Source: Mrakia gelida
Taxonomy: Eukaryota; Basidiomycota; Tremellomycetes; Cystofilobasidiales; Mrakiaceae
Direction of reading: 5' to 3'
Assembly (NCBI GenBank): GCA_024345305.1
Contig: BRON01000014.1
Coordinates: 806,001 to 870,000, forward strand
Length of the DNA: 64,000 bases
The notes under the pieces were generated by a model, which saw only the letters and a program-made list of their open reading frames with translations, had not been told where the DNA came from and did no database searches. Of this stretch, positions 10,692-23,598 are shown piece by piece; position 1 is the first letter of the stretch, and every line of letters begins with the position of its first letter. The translations under genes were made by a program, and so were the position numbers.

Positions 10692-13600
10692 ATGTCGCCC
10701 GATCTACAGCAGCTCAAATCAGCCGACTTCAACCTCGAGCTCAACTCTCTGCCCTCCTTCCTCTCCTCCTGCTCTCTACCAACGTTCATCCTTCCTCCCG
10801 CTTCAACTTGGACGACTCCCACCACCACCACCTCTCTCCCGGATCCCTTATGGGTCAACTCGGCAGCTCGAAACCTCTTTCTCTCCTCCAACTCGTCGTC
10901 CAAGGGAAAGGAACCTGAGTCGATACCGCCGCCGCCTTCCCTCGAACTCGAAGCGCCCTCGGTCGTCCTCCTTCGTTCGTTGGTAGCTCGATTGCTGCAG
11001 GAGGAGGCATCCTCAGGATCTCAAGATAGGCGAGATGTCAAGCTTACCTCGGAGGGAAGCTCTTCGTCGTCTCAATTTCGAGGAACGCCGGTCGCCAACC
11101 AACTCGCCGTCGTCGAGCTCGTCTCTTCTCTTGGACGTCCCCACTCTCCCATCATCACCTTCCTCGACCCTCCTTCAACTCTCCACCCATCCTCGAAACC
11201 TTCTCCAACTTCCTCCCCACCCTCTCAGCTCATCGTCCTACAGCTTTTCCCTCTTCCCTCCTCCTCCCCTTCCCCGGTCGACACCGTCCTTCTCCCTCCC
11301 TCCTCCTCCCCCGCCGTCAATCCTCTCTTCGAAGCCGTCGAAGGCTACCCAACTCCCTCTTGGACAGGATCTCCCAGCTCAGAAGCCGACCTCGACCATC
11401 CTCCATCCAGCTTCGCCTTCCCCGTCCCGGAGGACGAACTTCGAACGAAAATCATCAACGCAGAGGAAGGGAGTCGCGTCGAGGAGTTGTTCGCGAGGAC
11501 GACGCCGGGCACGACGACGACGAAGAGCTCGAGTTCGCTGCATAGCTCAGAGCGTCGAGGCAGCAGTGTGTTGACTGGAGTGGCTTCGCTGGGATCGGTG
11601 AGGGACAAGACTTGGATCTCGACGAAGCAGTTGATGGCGGACTTTCCGTTCGAGAAGACGTCGCTTGGACCTTTCAGTAGAGGCTCTTCCTCGGTCTCTC
11701 GAGTAGCTCAACACGGCAACTGACTGTTGCTTTTCTGTTTTGTAGAAGGAGAGCTGGCCTCAGAGTCTCGTGACGGCGGTGGCTATCGTTCAGGTGAGCC
11801 TTCCCCTCTCTCCTCGCTCGAGCTCACGCGTCTGACTTTCCCTTGAGTCGTTGTTCCACAGGCTTCGAACAACCAATGCTGTCTCTGGTGGGGAGAGGAC
11901 TTCACGATGATTTGTGAGTTGAGACGGGCTAGCTACTTCTCGTTTCGTGGAGCTCAAACTGATCTGAGCCTCGTTCCCTCTTCGTTTTCGCGATTAGACA
12001 ACGACGCTGTGAGTCGACTCTTCTACGGCTCAAGACGCGACGAAGACCCGATTCTCTGACCTTCGTCTTCTTCTTCTTCAGTACGCTGATATGAGCTATG
12101 GGCGTCACCCAGCCTTGTTTGGAGCCGCCGGTAAAGTTGGCTGGAGCGAAGCATGGAAAGGTCCGTCGCGTCGTTCTTTTTTTCTACGACCCGTTTCCGC
12201 TCTTTTTCCGTTTCGAGTCTGACATCAGGCTTCTTCGACTGCATCTTCACCTCCCAGAGCTCGAGCCTCTGGCCCTGAAAGTCATGGGTGGCGAGGTAGT
12301 GTCGAAAGACGACCACCTTTTCTTCCTTCAGCGAGACGATTCGAAGGAGGAGGAGAGATACTTCTCGTGGAGCTTCTTGAGTACCTAGCCTTTCTCTCCG
12401 CTCGGGATACTCATCTCAGGGCTAGTGCTGATCCATCCGCTTTCGATCTGCAGATACCAGTCAAAGTCGAAGACGGATCGAACGGAGGACTCCTGAACCA
12501 GTGTTTCGAGACGAGTCAGTGCACCTTTTTTGCCTGTTATCGCTAGTTGTAACGATATCAACTGACCGTTCTTTCCTTTCATCAGCCTCCAAGGTCCTGG
12601 CGGAGCGAAGGCTGAACGTTCTTCGAGAATTGGCGTCGTTTTCCTCGAGGGCGACGTCTCAGAACGCTTTCTTCCAGGCCGTCACTTCAGCCTTGCTACA
12701 CAGCCCTCACGACGTCCCCTTCGCCATGATCTACAACTCAGATAGTTCTTCTGCTTAGTCAAACCTTCCTTCCGTTCTCGCAACTGATCCTCCTTCACGA
12801 CGCGCTCGTCCAAACTCTTGTGCGCTCTTCGTTTCGACTTCGCTCTTCCTTCTGACGTCTCCCTCTCCTTTCCCCTCTGTATCTCCAGTCCGCCGATCTA
12901 GTACCATCTCATCCAGCAGCCGCCCCTCAAAGTCGGACGTCAAGTTCTCCCTCGTCGGATCGGTGGGAGTTCCGTTGAACCACGCTTCCGCTCCCTCTTC
13001 CCTCACCTTCAGCATCGATCTCGATTCCGGAACCTTCGAGGATGGATCGTCGAGCTGGCCGCTGGCTGAGGCCCTTTCTACGAGGGAACCGGTCTTCGTC
13101 GCGGATTGCACGAGCTTAGTGGAAGGATTCGAGACTCGAAGCTGGGGAAAGGTCGAGTCCGCTCGCGTTATTCCGCGTGAGTTCATGCAGTTTTCCTTCC
13201 GATTCTTCCAACGGACTGTGACTGATCGCCTTTCTCCAACTCAACGTTCCTTCCCTGATCCTTTATTCGTCAGTCTTCGGTCTCGATGACTCGACATCCG
13301 GGACACAAAGTCTTCTCATCGTCGGTCTCAACCCGCGTCGACCATTCGACGAGAATTACAACGTTCGTTCCACATCTCCTCTGCCTCTACCCCTTCGCGT
13401 ACTGACGATATTCTGGAGTCCTTCTATACAGAGATGGCTTCGCCTTCTTCGTCTTCAGCTCGCCAGCGGTCTCTCGTCGGTCATCAGCTTGGAATCTCAG
13501 CTCCAACGAGCAGAAGAGGTCAGCGACGCGCCTCCTCGACTTGCGTTTCTCCCTCGCTGACCTCCGCCTCTTTCGCTTCCCTCTCTTTCTCAGCTCGCCA

Positions 13601-16600
13601 AACTTGATCGAGCCAAGACCGCCTTTTTTTCCAACATCAGTCACGAGTGAGCAGCGCCGACTTCTTGCTTGTCCTTCCCTCGTTTTGCTTCGAGCCTCGC
13701 TGACCTTCATCATCCTCGACAGGCTTCGGACGCCTCTCACCCTCATCCAAGGTCCAATCTCGGATCTCCTTACGGAAGAGACTCGAGAAGAACCCAAGCA
13801 GATGCTACAGCTCGTCTCTCGCAACATCTCAAGGCTTGGAACCCTCGTCAACCGCTTGATGGACTCGAGCAGGGCAGAAGCAGGTCGGATGCAAGGCTCG
13901 TTCTCCCCTCACCAACTCGGAGCCGTCACCGCCGATCTCGCTTCGCTCTTCAGGTCCGCCATCGAGAAGGGCAAGATCGTGTACACGGTCGAGTGCGACA
14001 CCACGGATCCTCGTCCCGTCTTCAGTTCGTTCACCTCACTGCTTCTGCTTTTTTGACGCGAAGGCTGACGAGCACCTTACCATCATCTTCTTTTTCCAGT
14101 TGATCCTTCCTTATGGGAAACGGTGCGCCCTTCTCTTCTCTCGGGTCGTTGAGCTTCACCGAAGGTCCTTTCGACTCACGCGCGTCTCCCTCTCTCGCGC
14201 TTCAGATCGTCTTCAACATCATCGGGAACGCCTTCAAGTACTGCCTCGAGGGATCGATACGAGTCTACCTCAAGTATCATAAGTCGGAAGTCGAGTTTGG
14301 AGTTCAGGATGTGAGTTTTCGACGCGTCGAGCTTGGCTAGCTCGAAGCAGATCGCTCATCGACTCGTTCTTCCTTCCTCCTCTTCTTCCCCAGACCGGTG
14401 TCGGCATACCTCAGGAGGATGTTCCAAAGTTCGTATTTGCTCGATATCCCTCTTCGAAATAGACTCTGCTGACTCCCTCTCTTCCTCTTTCCTTTAATCA
14501 GGGTCGTCGAAAGGTTCCATCGAGTCGCGAGCGTCGGTCGATCCCACGAGGGAACGGGAATCGGGCGTAAGTCTCGAGCGCCTCGTCGATGCATAGATGC
14601 ATACCTCGTCTGACCTATCTTCTTCTTTCCAGTTTCTCTCACCTCGGACCTCATCAACATCCACGGAGGAACGCTCTCGATCGATTCAAGAACGAAGGAG
14701 GAAAGCCTCGACGGCTCTCACGGCTCAACTTTCGTCGTCAGGCTTCCTCTTAGATCTTCTCACCTTCCAGCGGAGCTCATAGGACCTCCATCGCCGCCAA
14801 TTCAGATCCCTTACAAGGACAAGCCCCACTCGGAAGGGATTCTCAACGAGGTCGGATCTTGGGTCGATTCAGAGCTAGTCCCTTCGTCCTCGCCTAACAC
14901 CTCGTCTCGAATCGATCCTGGAGTTCTTTTTTGGTCAAGGAACGACACGATTCTGGTAGCGGACGACAACTTGGGTTGGTCCACATCTCGCTTCTCCCTC
15001 TTCCTTCGTCGTTGAACGCGCTGACCTCGTTTCCCCTTCGGCCTTTCTTTTCCTCGTTCAGATATGAGACGATACCTCAGCAGCATCCTTTCTCCCTACT
15101 GCATCGTTCTACTTGCCGAGAATGGACAGGTTGCTTTCGAGATGGCTTGCAAGCATCGTCCCGACTTGATCGTCTCTGGTTCGTATCGATCTCGTTCGAG
15201 CCTCGACTCGATTTCGCTCAAGCTTGCGCTGACACTCTTTCGATTCCTTTTGTGCAGATATGATGATGCCAAGTGAGTTCGAGACGTCTCTCCTTGCACT
15301 CGCTGTCTCGTCTGACCCGTTTTCTTCTTCGTCTCAGTCCTCGACGGCGCTGGGCTTCTAACTTCTCTTCGAGCGTCCGCTGGCGAGGTTGCTCTCATCC
15401 CTATTCTGTGAGCCTTCGCATCTTCGATCCGCTAGCTCGCCAGCACCTCAACTGACACAACTCTTGTCCTCCTCTCCAGCTCGAGCCGTGAGGAGTCTGC
15501 GACAAGGTCAGCTTCGTTCGCTTTGAATTCGAGCTTAAAGGTCGTGGCTGACTTCCCTTTGTTTCTGTAGGTCAACGGACTACTTCTAGGAGCCGAGGGT
15601 ACGTTCTTCGACCTCGTCTTTTGAGCTTCAGAAATACAGCTCTCGACTGACTCACTTTCTCACCCTACAGACTACCTTCCAAAGCCGTTCAGCTCTCGAG
15701 AACTCGGTTCGTACTTCGTCGTCGCGTCGATTCAAGAGAGTGCTCGCTGATGTTCCTTTTCTTTTCCTCCCAGTCGCTCGCTGCCATCTCCAGAGTGCGT
15801 ATCCCTTGAAACGTCTCGAACACTCAACTCCTGGACACTGACCCTCCTTCACCTACCTTCCAGTGCAAATGGGGAAGCGTCGACTCGAACTGGAGAGGCG
15901 ATTCGCCGAGTGAGTCGACAACGGCCATTCTTCGACACTTTTGAGTACGACTGACGGCTTTCTTTCGTCTGCTTTTCAGACGTACGGTCGAGATCAAGCT
16001 TCGAGCCGAGGAAGCCGAGGAGAGACGAAAGGAAGCCGAGGATCAGCGCCGTCAACAGGAACTTCTGGTCGACGTGACCTCCCACGGTGAGTCGTCCCCT
16101 TCCTCCCTCCCTCTCTCAGCTCTCCAGCTGACGCGTATCTCGCGAGTCTTAACAGAGATCCGAAACCCCGTCTCCGCTATCCTTCAGAACGGCGGCCTCT
16201 GCAAGGACAACCTCACGACTCTTCACGCTCTTCTCGTCGGCGCGTTCGAGCGCGGGACGGGTTTCTTCCCTACTCCTGCTGTGATCAACGAACTTGTCGA
16301 AGACCTGGAGTGTCTGGACGCTATCATTTCTATGGGACAGTCGCAGGAACGGGTGAGTGCTACCCTTTGAGCTGGAGGGGAGAAGCAGAAGCTGATCTCG
16401 CGCGTCTTCGTCTCTTTTGCAGATCGCTAACGACATCTTATCAGTGCGTTTCTATCTTCCACTCCGCCCTTTTGCTTTTTATGTGCGCTGATCCTTCCCT
16501 TCTTTCGATTTCTAGCTCGCTCGGATCCAACTCCACACGCTCGAGTGAGTCAAGCTCGATTTTGTCCGACGCGTCTTCGAGCTCGTGCTGACCTCCGCCT

Positions 16601-18700
16601 TCTTCGTTAGGATCTTCCCCGTCGAGATGAACGTCATCGTCGAAGCCAAGAGGATTCTCAACGTCTTTGCTTCGGAATGGTTCGTTCCAAGTTTCTGTCC
16701 TTCGTAAAAAACGATCACTGATCACTCTCGACTTTTTTCCTCTCGACAGTCGAATCAAAAGCATCTCCCTCGGTCTAGACTTCGGCCCCTCTCTTCTAGC
16801 ACTCCACAACGCTGGAATCTCGCACATCAAGGTGGACTCGGTGCGACTGGGACAGATTCTTATGTGAGCAAACCTAGAAAAACTGACAAAGACGCTGAGC
16901 CCGAGGCTGACCGCTCACACCTTTCGCTCCCTCTTCACCAGCAACCTCCTCAGCAACGCGATCAGGTTCACATCGACGGCTCCCACGCGAAACATCACCG
17001 TCTCTATCGATGTTCGTACGCTCTTCCTCGCTCCCCTCGGCTCGATCCTAATACTCCGCCCCCTTCCTTTGCAGATCCGACGCGAACGACCCATCGACGA
17101 CTCTTGCCTCCCACCGCCGCTCGACTCTCGACCTTTCTCGTCTCCTCCACCATCAAGGAGATGAAGAGTTCATCTACATCTACGCTTCTGTGTCCGACTC
17201 TGGTCCCGGTCTCTCGCCCGAGGAGCTTTCTCGACTTTTCCAGCGATTCACTCAGGCGTCGGCAGGTTCGTTCCTCTCCCACTCCCTCTTTTTCTCCTCC
17301 ATCTCTTCGCTTCTTCGCTGACACCTTTCCAACTTCTTTTCTGCAGAGACTCACGCCGTGTTCGGTGGCTCCGGTCTCCGCCTCGTGAGCTTCACCTTCC
17401 CATGATCTTGGTTTGAGTCGGGTCGAGTCACTGATCACTTCGACTCCGCCTTTTCTCTATCAGTACGTCTGTCGCCAGATCTCTCAACTCATGAACGGGA
17501 AGATCGAGGTCGCTTCTCAACCAGGCCAGGGATCCACTTTCCGCTTCTATGTCAAAGCCTCGCTCGCCAGCAACGTGATGTTCTTGTCGCAGGAGAACTT
17601 GGTTCTCGTCGAGGAGAAGCCGACAGATTCCAACGCCTCGAAGAAGGTCCTCATTGTTGAAGGTAATATCTTTCGCCGTCTTTGTTCCCTCTACCCTCGT
17701 CGGATGCTGACTCCCTTCTCTTCGCAGATAATCTCATCAACCAAAAAGGTGAGACCGCTTCGCTCGATCTCGAACTCGAAGTCGTCGCCGTTCGCGCTGA
17801 CCCTTTCCCCTTGTTGACAGTTCTCAAACGACAACTCACGAAGGCTGGCCTACTTCCCGACGTCGCCTTCGATGGACGAGAAGCTCTCGCTTTGATTCGG
17901 CTCGCTGAGGAGAAGGGAGAGAGGTACATTGCTGTGAGTTTTGCCTCGTCGCGTCGTTCCTTCTTTCGCCCTCATCGTCTCGTCTCTGATGTCTGATCTC
18001 CCCTCTCTTCCACAGATCTTGATGGACATCGTGAGTTGGGTTCTTCAGCGTCGTGTATCAGCTAAGGGCTGAATCGGTTGCAACGGCTCGAGAACTGACC
18101 TTCGACTTCGCTCGCTTCGCGTTCGCACCAAAGGAAATGCGTGCGTCTCCTTGCCTTACCCTCCTTCGTTCCTTTGAAGATCGATGCTAACCTCAACTTC
18201 CTCCCTCACTCTCACAACCGTCATGGATGGATTGACCGCTGTTTCGAAGATCCGAGAGCTCGAGCAGAAGGGAGAACTCGAGGTTCGACAGACCGGCGAG
18301 TCGTCTCGACTCTTTCTATCTCCGTCGAAGTCTCCTGTCTCGCTGATCCCCAAACTCCTCACTCTTCCCGATCACTAGTCTACGCCCTCACCGGAAACGC
18401 TCGACCAGCCCAGGTCGAACACGCTCTCAAATCGGTACGCGTCGAATCGCTCTGCTCTTTCTCTTCTCACGATCCGAGCTGACCTCGAGATCGATTTTTC
18501 CTTCTCTCTCGACAGGGAATGGATGACGTCATACTCAAGGTGCGTAGCCAGAATCATGAAGCCTTCCCACCCGAGACGGCGATGAGTCGACGCAGCTTTC
18601 TTGATCCACTGACTTGTTCTCTTTGCCCGCACCCCTCGTCCATTTCCAGCCCTACAAGATCAACGACATCCTCGCAAGACTCGCGAAACTACGAGTCTAA
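10692..18700 (+). CDS. Dual hybrid histidine kinase (HK-REC-HK-REC)
   Basis: The product is a very intron-rich cytosolic sensor kinase. Phosphate is expected to pass His to Asp and then to a histidine phosphotransfer protein. Order of parts: a Ser/Pro-rich N-terminus of about 330 residues; a PAS/GAF-like sensor (WPQSLVTAV, LIVGLNPRRPFDE); H-box 1 SNISHELRTPLTLI, split by an intron (about 13647-13722); ATPase 1 with NIIGNAFKYC and TGVGIPQED; receiver 1 with VADDN and SDMMMP; a charged coiled coil; H-box 2 DVTSHEIRNPVSAI; ATPase 2 with NLLSNAIRFT, SGPGLSPEE and GGSGLGL; and receiver 2 with LIVEDNLINQK and LMDIEM. The stop is TAA 18698-18700. Several microexons occur: 11 nt at 11998-12008, 15 nt at 15258-15272 and 7 nt at 18134-18140. 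The intron after the last one ends CACAA where AG is expected. The end of the first exon (11677-11745) is not settled. Confidence 0.95.
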
Positions 18701-19485
18701 CCCGCTTTAGAATCTCACGATGGCGTGGCTCAACAACTCATCGCCGCAGGACGATCTCCGTCCGCGACGCGTCGTCCCTCTTTTCTTCTCTTCGCTCATC
18801 TCTACTTTCCCCCTTACGTATTTCACTTCTCGGCTCCGTCAGCTCTGTTTCGCTTCCCAATTCATCTTCATCTCTACCTACCATCATCAGCTCACCTCGT
18901 CCTGTACTCTTTCCGTTCTCGTGTCTGCTCGTTCGTTTCGTTTTCCATCTCGTTTGTTTGCTCGCTGTTCTGCTCCTAGACATACCCATCTCGCTTCCTT
19001 GCATCTGCTCATACTCTAGAATAATACACTGGTATTGCCGTCTTCACTGTTGGCCGTGTTCTAGCAGCAAGCCCTGCGGGCGAAAGCGGGAGCGACGCGA
19101 GTCGAGGCTTTCCGCCCTCGTTCGAGCGTCGACTCAAGGGCGCCTGCCCAAACGTAAAGCTCACGAGCAAGCTCGGCGATGCTTTTCCTCTGGTCTCTTT
19201 CTTGCGTCGCCATCATCCACGGGTCGGGACAAAGCTCGACGATGAATCCAATCCACACGCGTCGAACAAGAACGACCCTCTCCGCTGGCCGCTTCACCAC
19301 TCCCAGCCTTGATGTTTTCAGCTACTCCACCGATCTCCCACCTTGTACCTCTGTAGATGTCCCCCTCCGATAGCACCTCCAACGCCTCCTCCTCCCCCGC
19401 TCAAACGACAACCAACTCGATCTTCTCCCTCTCCTCTCCCAGCTTCGCTACTCCAGCTTTGATCGCCTCCTCCTCTTCTCCCTTC
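18701..19485. other. Intergenic region between convergent genes
   Basis: This stretch holds the 3' flank of the histidine kinase and the 3' side of the F-box-like gene. A GACGCGTC lies at 18768. A + strand open frame from 19357 looks codon-like but lies antisense to the F-box-like gene, and I did not accept it. Confidence 0.45.
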
Positions 19486-20690
19486 CTAACCATCCACATC
19501 AGCGACTCCAACCTGTCCATCGACAAGGCTCCGGACTTCGACATCGCAGAAGGGACGAGTTTTGCTCCCCATCGTCTCAGCTCCCACCATCCTCGCGTCA
19601 AGCTCGATCCTGAGCGTCCCTTCACCCGCTGCTTCCGAAGGTGGTCGAGAAGGAGGAGGCAGGTACCGAAGAAAGAAGGGTCTGACCTCCTCCTCCTCGT
19701 CGTTGTATCGAACCGGGAACCATCCCTGGAAGCTCACTCGTTCGAGCGACATCCAGTTTGAGCAGATCAGCGACGGGTCGGGACCGAAGGTGGACCAGGC
19801 AGGAGTGTGGATGCTCTGCTCGTGATTCGAGCTCGAAAGCATCTCGAGATGGATAGGGTTGAACATGGGTAGGATTCGGAAGAACAAGAGGTGGGAGAGG
19901 GAATGTGGAGGCCAGGAGATGGTGAGGCGATGAAGAGGGAGGACGACGACGAGCTCGGTTTGGGTTGGGAAGCGAGGGAAAGGGGAGCGAGGGTTGATAG
20001 AGGTCTATGTGCTCGTAGAGGAAGATGCCAATCCTGATGTCGAGACTGTGCATGAGGGAGGTTGAGAGGGAGGGGTGGAGGCGAGAGGAGGGGGAGAGGG
20101 GGGCCTGAAGGTGAGGGAGGGAGACAGAATCGAGAAAGGTCAGCTTGAGCTTTCAACAGGAAGGGAACAGGAAACGAGCTCGTCTGAACAAGGAAGCGAT
20201 AGAGGGAAGTCTCCGAAATGATCTCGACGTTTCTCATGAAGAAGGGTCCTGCTTCTCCGAGGGTTGAGAAGGAAACGAGGCAGAGGGAAGTGAGGGAGCG
20301 TTGATCCAGGTGGGCCAGCATGTTGAGAACGATCTCGAGAGGGAAGAAGGATCGAAGGGACTTGGCCTGGCGGAAGAGAGAGGCAGGATATGGTCAGCTT
20401 GCACTTTTACCTAGGTTGGAGGAGGTCTGACAGCGAGAACGTTGCTCTACGAACGGCCAGGAGAGGGAGGGAAGGAAGGTCGAGCTCACCTGCTGAGCTC
20501 GGAAGAGTTCCCCTCCTCCTGGTCCTGTTGTAGGGCGAATGCTGGTGCTGAGATCATGAAGGAGCAGGGAGGAGATTGAGGAGAGGTGAAGATCGTAAGG
20601 TTGTTTTGCGAGATGGAGAAGGTTTTCCCCGAGAAAAGTAGGGTCGAAACGATGCTGAGGGTTCGGGAGCCCAAGCCCACCTCCTCCTGT
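19486..20690 (-). CDS. F-box-like protein, gene model incomplete
   Basis: The best part is an exon starting at 20366 after a CCAG acceptor. It reads FFPLEIVLNMLAHLDQRSLT, then SLCLVS, the usual shape of a fungal F-box (substrate receptor of SCF ubiquitin ligases). The exon before it ends at 20490 and reads LFRAQQ. Its 5' side lacks an ATG and may continue into the ALG12 promoter. A well-formed coding stretch lies at 19980-19486 (LTISWPPHSLSHLLFF, FSVQ-type leucine pattern). The frame must change around 20000-20030, where I find no good intron. The stop could be at 19486 or 19401. Either one exon is missed or the gene is damaged. Confidence 0.5.
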
Positions 20691-20741
20691 TCCTCAACTT
20701 GATCTCAGCCAATAGAGGTCGATTCTCGCCATCTCTCGTTC

Positions 20742-23138
20742 ATGGTCTCAGCCAAGAGACCTTCCTTCCGACCTCTGGATGTCAGAAGAGGATTCCCTCC
20801 ACCCTCCATCTGGTTGAACCCCCTCCCTCTCATCGTTTCCTTCGCTCATGTCCTCCTCTCCCCGGACACCAAAGTCGAAGAGTCCTTCTCGCTTCACGCC
20901 GTTCACGATTTTGCTATTTACGGGTACTCGTTGGAGAGTCTCGGCAAGGTGAGTCAAACCTTCTCCATCGAGGATCTCCAAGTCGCAGGACAAGGGAGGA
21001 GGACTGAGCAAAGGAAGGAAGGAACGACCGAGCTCACCTGCATCGATGTCGCGACTTCCCTCCTGGTCTACTCTCAACCATGAGCTTGACTCCTCTCCCG
21101 ACACTATCAGAGCGTTGACTGACATTCAGCCTTCTTCTCGTATCAGTTCGACCACGTCACCTTCCCTGGTCCCCTCCCACGAAGCTTCATCCCTTCCCTC
21201 CTCCTCTCCCTCCCCGTTCGACTTCTCGCCATCCCTCTCGTTCGCTTGGGCTACATCATCGACAAGTTTGATCTCCAGATCCTGAGTCAGTCTTACTCAC
21301 ATCTCTCTCTTCTTCTCCTGCTGATCCCGACCCCTCTCTTTCCTATCAGCTCGCCTCACTCTCGCCTTCATCTCCTCCCTCTCCCTCCTCTTCGTCGCTC
21401 GTCAACTCGTCAAGATCTACGGCCGAGCAACAGGAGAGGTCTTCGTCTACTTATGCACGACTCAGTTCCACCTCATGTACTACGCGGGAAGGACGCTTCC
21501 TAATTTTCTGGCTCTCCCTTTCGGTGAGTGCTCGTTTCGTTGTGCTTATGGCATCGAGCTCGACGCGTCGCGCTCTCTTGAGGCCCTGGCACTGATCGAA
21601 ACTCATCTGTAACTTCACCTTGACCAGTCAACATCTCCCTCGGACTCCTCCTTTCCTCCCGTCCTGGACCAGCTCTCGCTCTCCTCACAGCTACTGCAGC
21701 CATTGTCCGATCCGAGCTTGCTCTCCTTCTCGCACCCATCGTCCTGCTCCTTCTAGCAACTCGGAGGATCTCAGCCGTGCGAGCAGTCTCATTCGGGGCT
21801 CTTGGGGGGTTTGCAGGAATGTGTGAGTGTCTATCCGACTGAGCGCTCAGGGGACTTGACCAGATCTGACCTCGCTTTCGTTCTCGTTCTTCTGTTCGTT
21901 TTCATTTGCAGTCTCCTCGTTGGCCGTCGACTCGACCTACTGGTCTCAACCCTACCTCTGGCCAGAGCTTTACACCATCTACTTCAATGTGGTCCTCGGA
22001 AAGGCATCGGAATGGGGCGTGAGTTCAACGTTGCTCTCTTCCGTCTCCTCCGTCTCTTCCGTCAACTCGCTGACACCTTATGGTCTCGTCGCGTTGCTCT
22101 CCCCTCTCAACATTAGGTCTCACCTTGGTACCACTACCTCAAGTCACTCCCTCTGCTCCTCCTCCTTACTCTTCCTCTCCTCCTCCTCGCTCTCTCCCAT
22201 CCCATCCTCCGTCAGCGAACCTGGTTCCTCGTCGTCCCTCCGACGGTCATGATCCTTGGGATGAGCTTCCTCGGTCACAAGGAATGGCGATTCGTCTCCT
22301 ACTCCATCGTCTGGTTCAACGCTGCTGGAGCCGTAGCTGGCGGCTGGATGTGAGTGCAATCTCCATTCGGTTCGTGGGCGAGGAACGAGACTGACGCGTC
22401 GCTGATTCGAACGAAACAGATGGTCGACTCGTCGGAAGAGCTTGTCCAGAACCCTCCTCGCCGTCGCTCTCGTCGGAGGGATCTTAGCAAATCTCCTCGT
22501 TACTGCTGCCTTGACTGTGGCTAGCGCTGGGAACTACCCTGGAGGAGAGATCATGCGACTTCTGCATTCGATCGAATCCAACTCGACCGTCGCAGGTTCG
22601 TCGCTCTCCTCTTTTCCTCCTTCATCCTCGAGTCATCTCGTAACCTCACCTTCGCTGACGTCTAATCCACACTTTTTTCTCCTCATCAGTCCATCTTCAC
22701 TCCCCTTCCCTCCCTCTCCAAACGGGATCAACGCACTTCCACAACCTCCGTGTCGAACCTCCCTTCTCGTCATCCTCCCTCTTCTTCCCCTCGTCCCTCG
22801 TTTACCCATCGCCACCAACTCCCTACTGGATCTACGACAAGACCGAGTTCTCGGACCGACTGGGACCCACTCTAGCGAGGGAGGAAGGCTTCACCCATGC
22901 CATCCTGGAAGGAGGGGAGTTCGAGGAGGAAGGGTGGGAAGTCGAGGGATGGGAGGTGTTGGGCTCGAGGAGCGGGTTTGGAGGGGTTGGAGTAAGGAGG
23001 TTCGCGAGTGAGCAGACCAAGACGCTGCTCGAGGAAATTAAGAGCGCCTGGAAGGTGCCGTTGTTGGGATGGGAGGTCGTGATGAAGGAGGCAGCGGAAA
23101 GGGTCGTTCTCGTTCGACGCGTCGATTGGGATCGATGA
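20742..23138 (+). CDS. ALG12: Dolichyl-P-Man:Man(7)GlcNAc(2)-PP-dolichol alpha-1,6-mannosyltransferase
   Basis: ALG12 adds the eighth mannose to the lipid-linked N-glycan precursor in the ER lumen and belongs to glycosyltransferase family 22. Eight exons (20742-20948, 21147-21285, 21350-21523, 21628-21822, 21912-22018, 22117-22349, 22420-22595, 22690-23138) give 559 residues in consistent phase. The N-terminal signature TKVEESFSLHAVHD and the string FDHVTFPGPLPRSFI match the family closely. LGHKEWRFVSY is the conserved GT22 motif. Many Leu-rich membrane segments lie between. Introns 3 and 6 contain GACGCGTC, and the same palindrome occurs in the last codons. The seventh intron has a GTTCGT donor. 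Confidence 0.96.
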
Positions 23139-23598
23139 ACTAGCGACCTTAGGTCTTCTTCTCGGGTTAGTGATGTTCGAGCAAGCAGTCTCGGTGAGGT
23201 CTGGACGGTTGAAGCACAGTCATGAACATCTAGAAGAAAGATGAGAGTCGAAGCGAACGCAAACAGCGGGGAAGAACAAAACGAGCGAGAGAGCGATAGA
23301 AACTAGAGCGAGGAAGACAGCAAACAGAGCAGAGCGAAGACGAGTGAAAAAGCGAGAACAGTTAAAGGAAGCACAACGAGTGAGAGCGAAGCAAAAGAGG
23401 GACGCAAAAGAAGCAAGGAGAGAGAGAAACACGAAAGCAAGACGACGACGACGTGAAAGCAAAAGAGGGAAGGGGACGAGAGTTGTTTTAGGAGGGGAGG
23501 GAGGAAGTTATAAGCAGAGGAGGGTAGATGGATTGGGAGGTAGGTGTAGAAAGCAAGTGGAAGAAAGCAAAGAGAGGGAAAGCAAGACGAAAGAGAAC

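Noticed and set aside
19357..19761. + strand Ser/Thr-rich frame
   Set aside because: It is antisense to the end of the F-box-like gene and has no continuation. Codon use alone was not enough to accept it.
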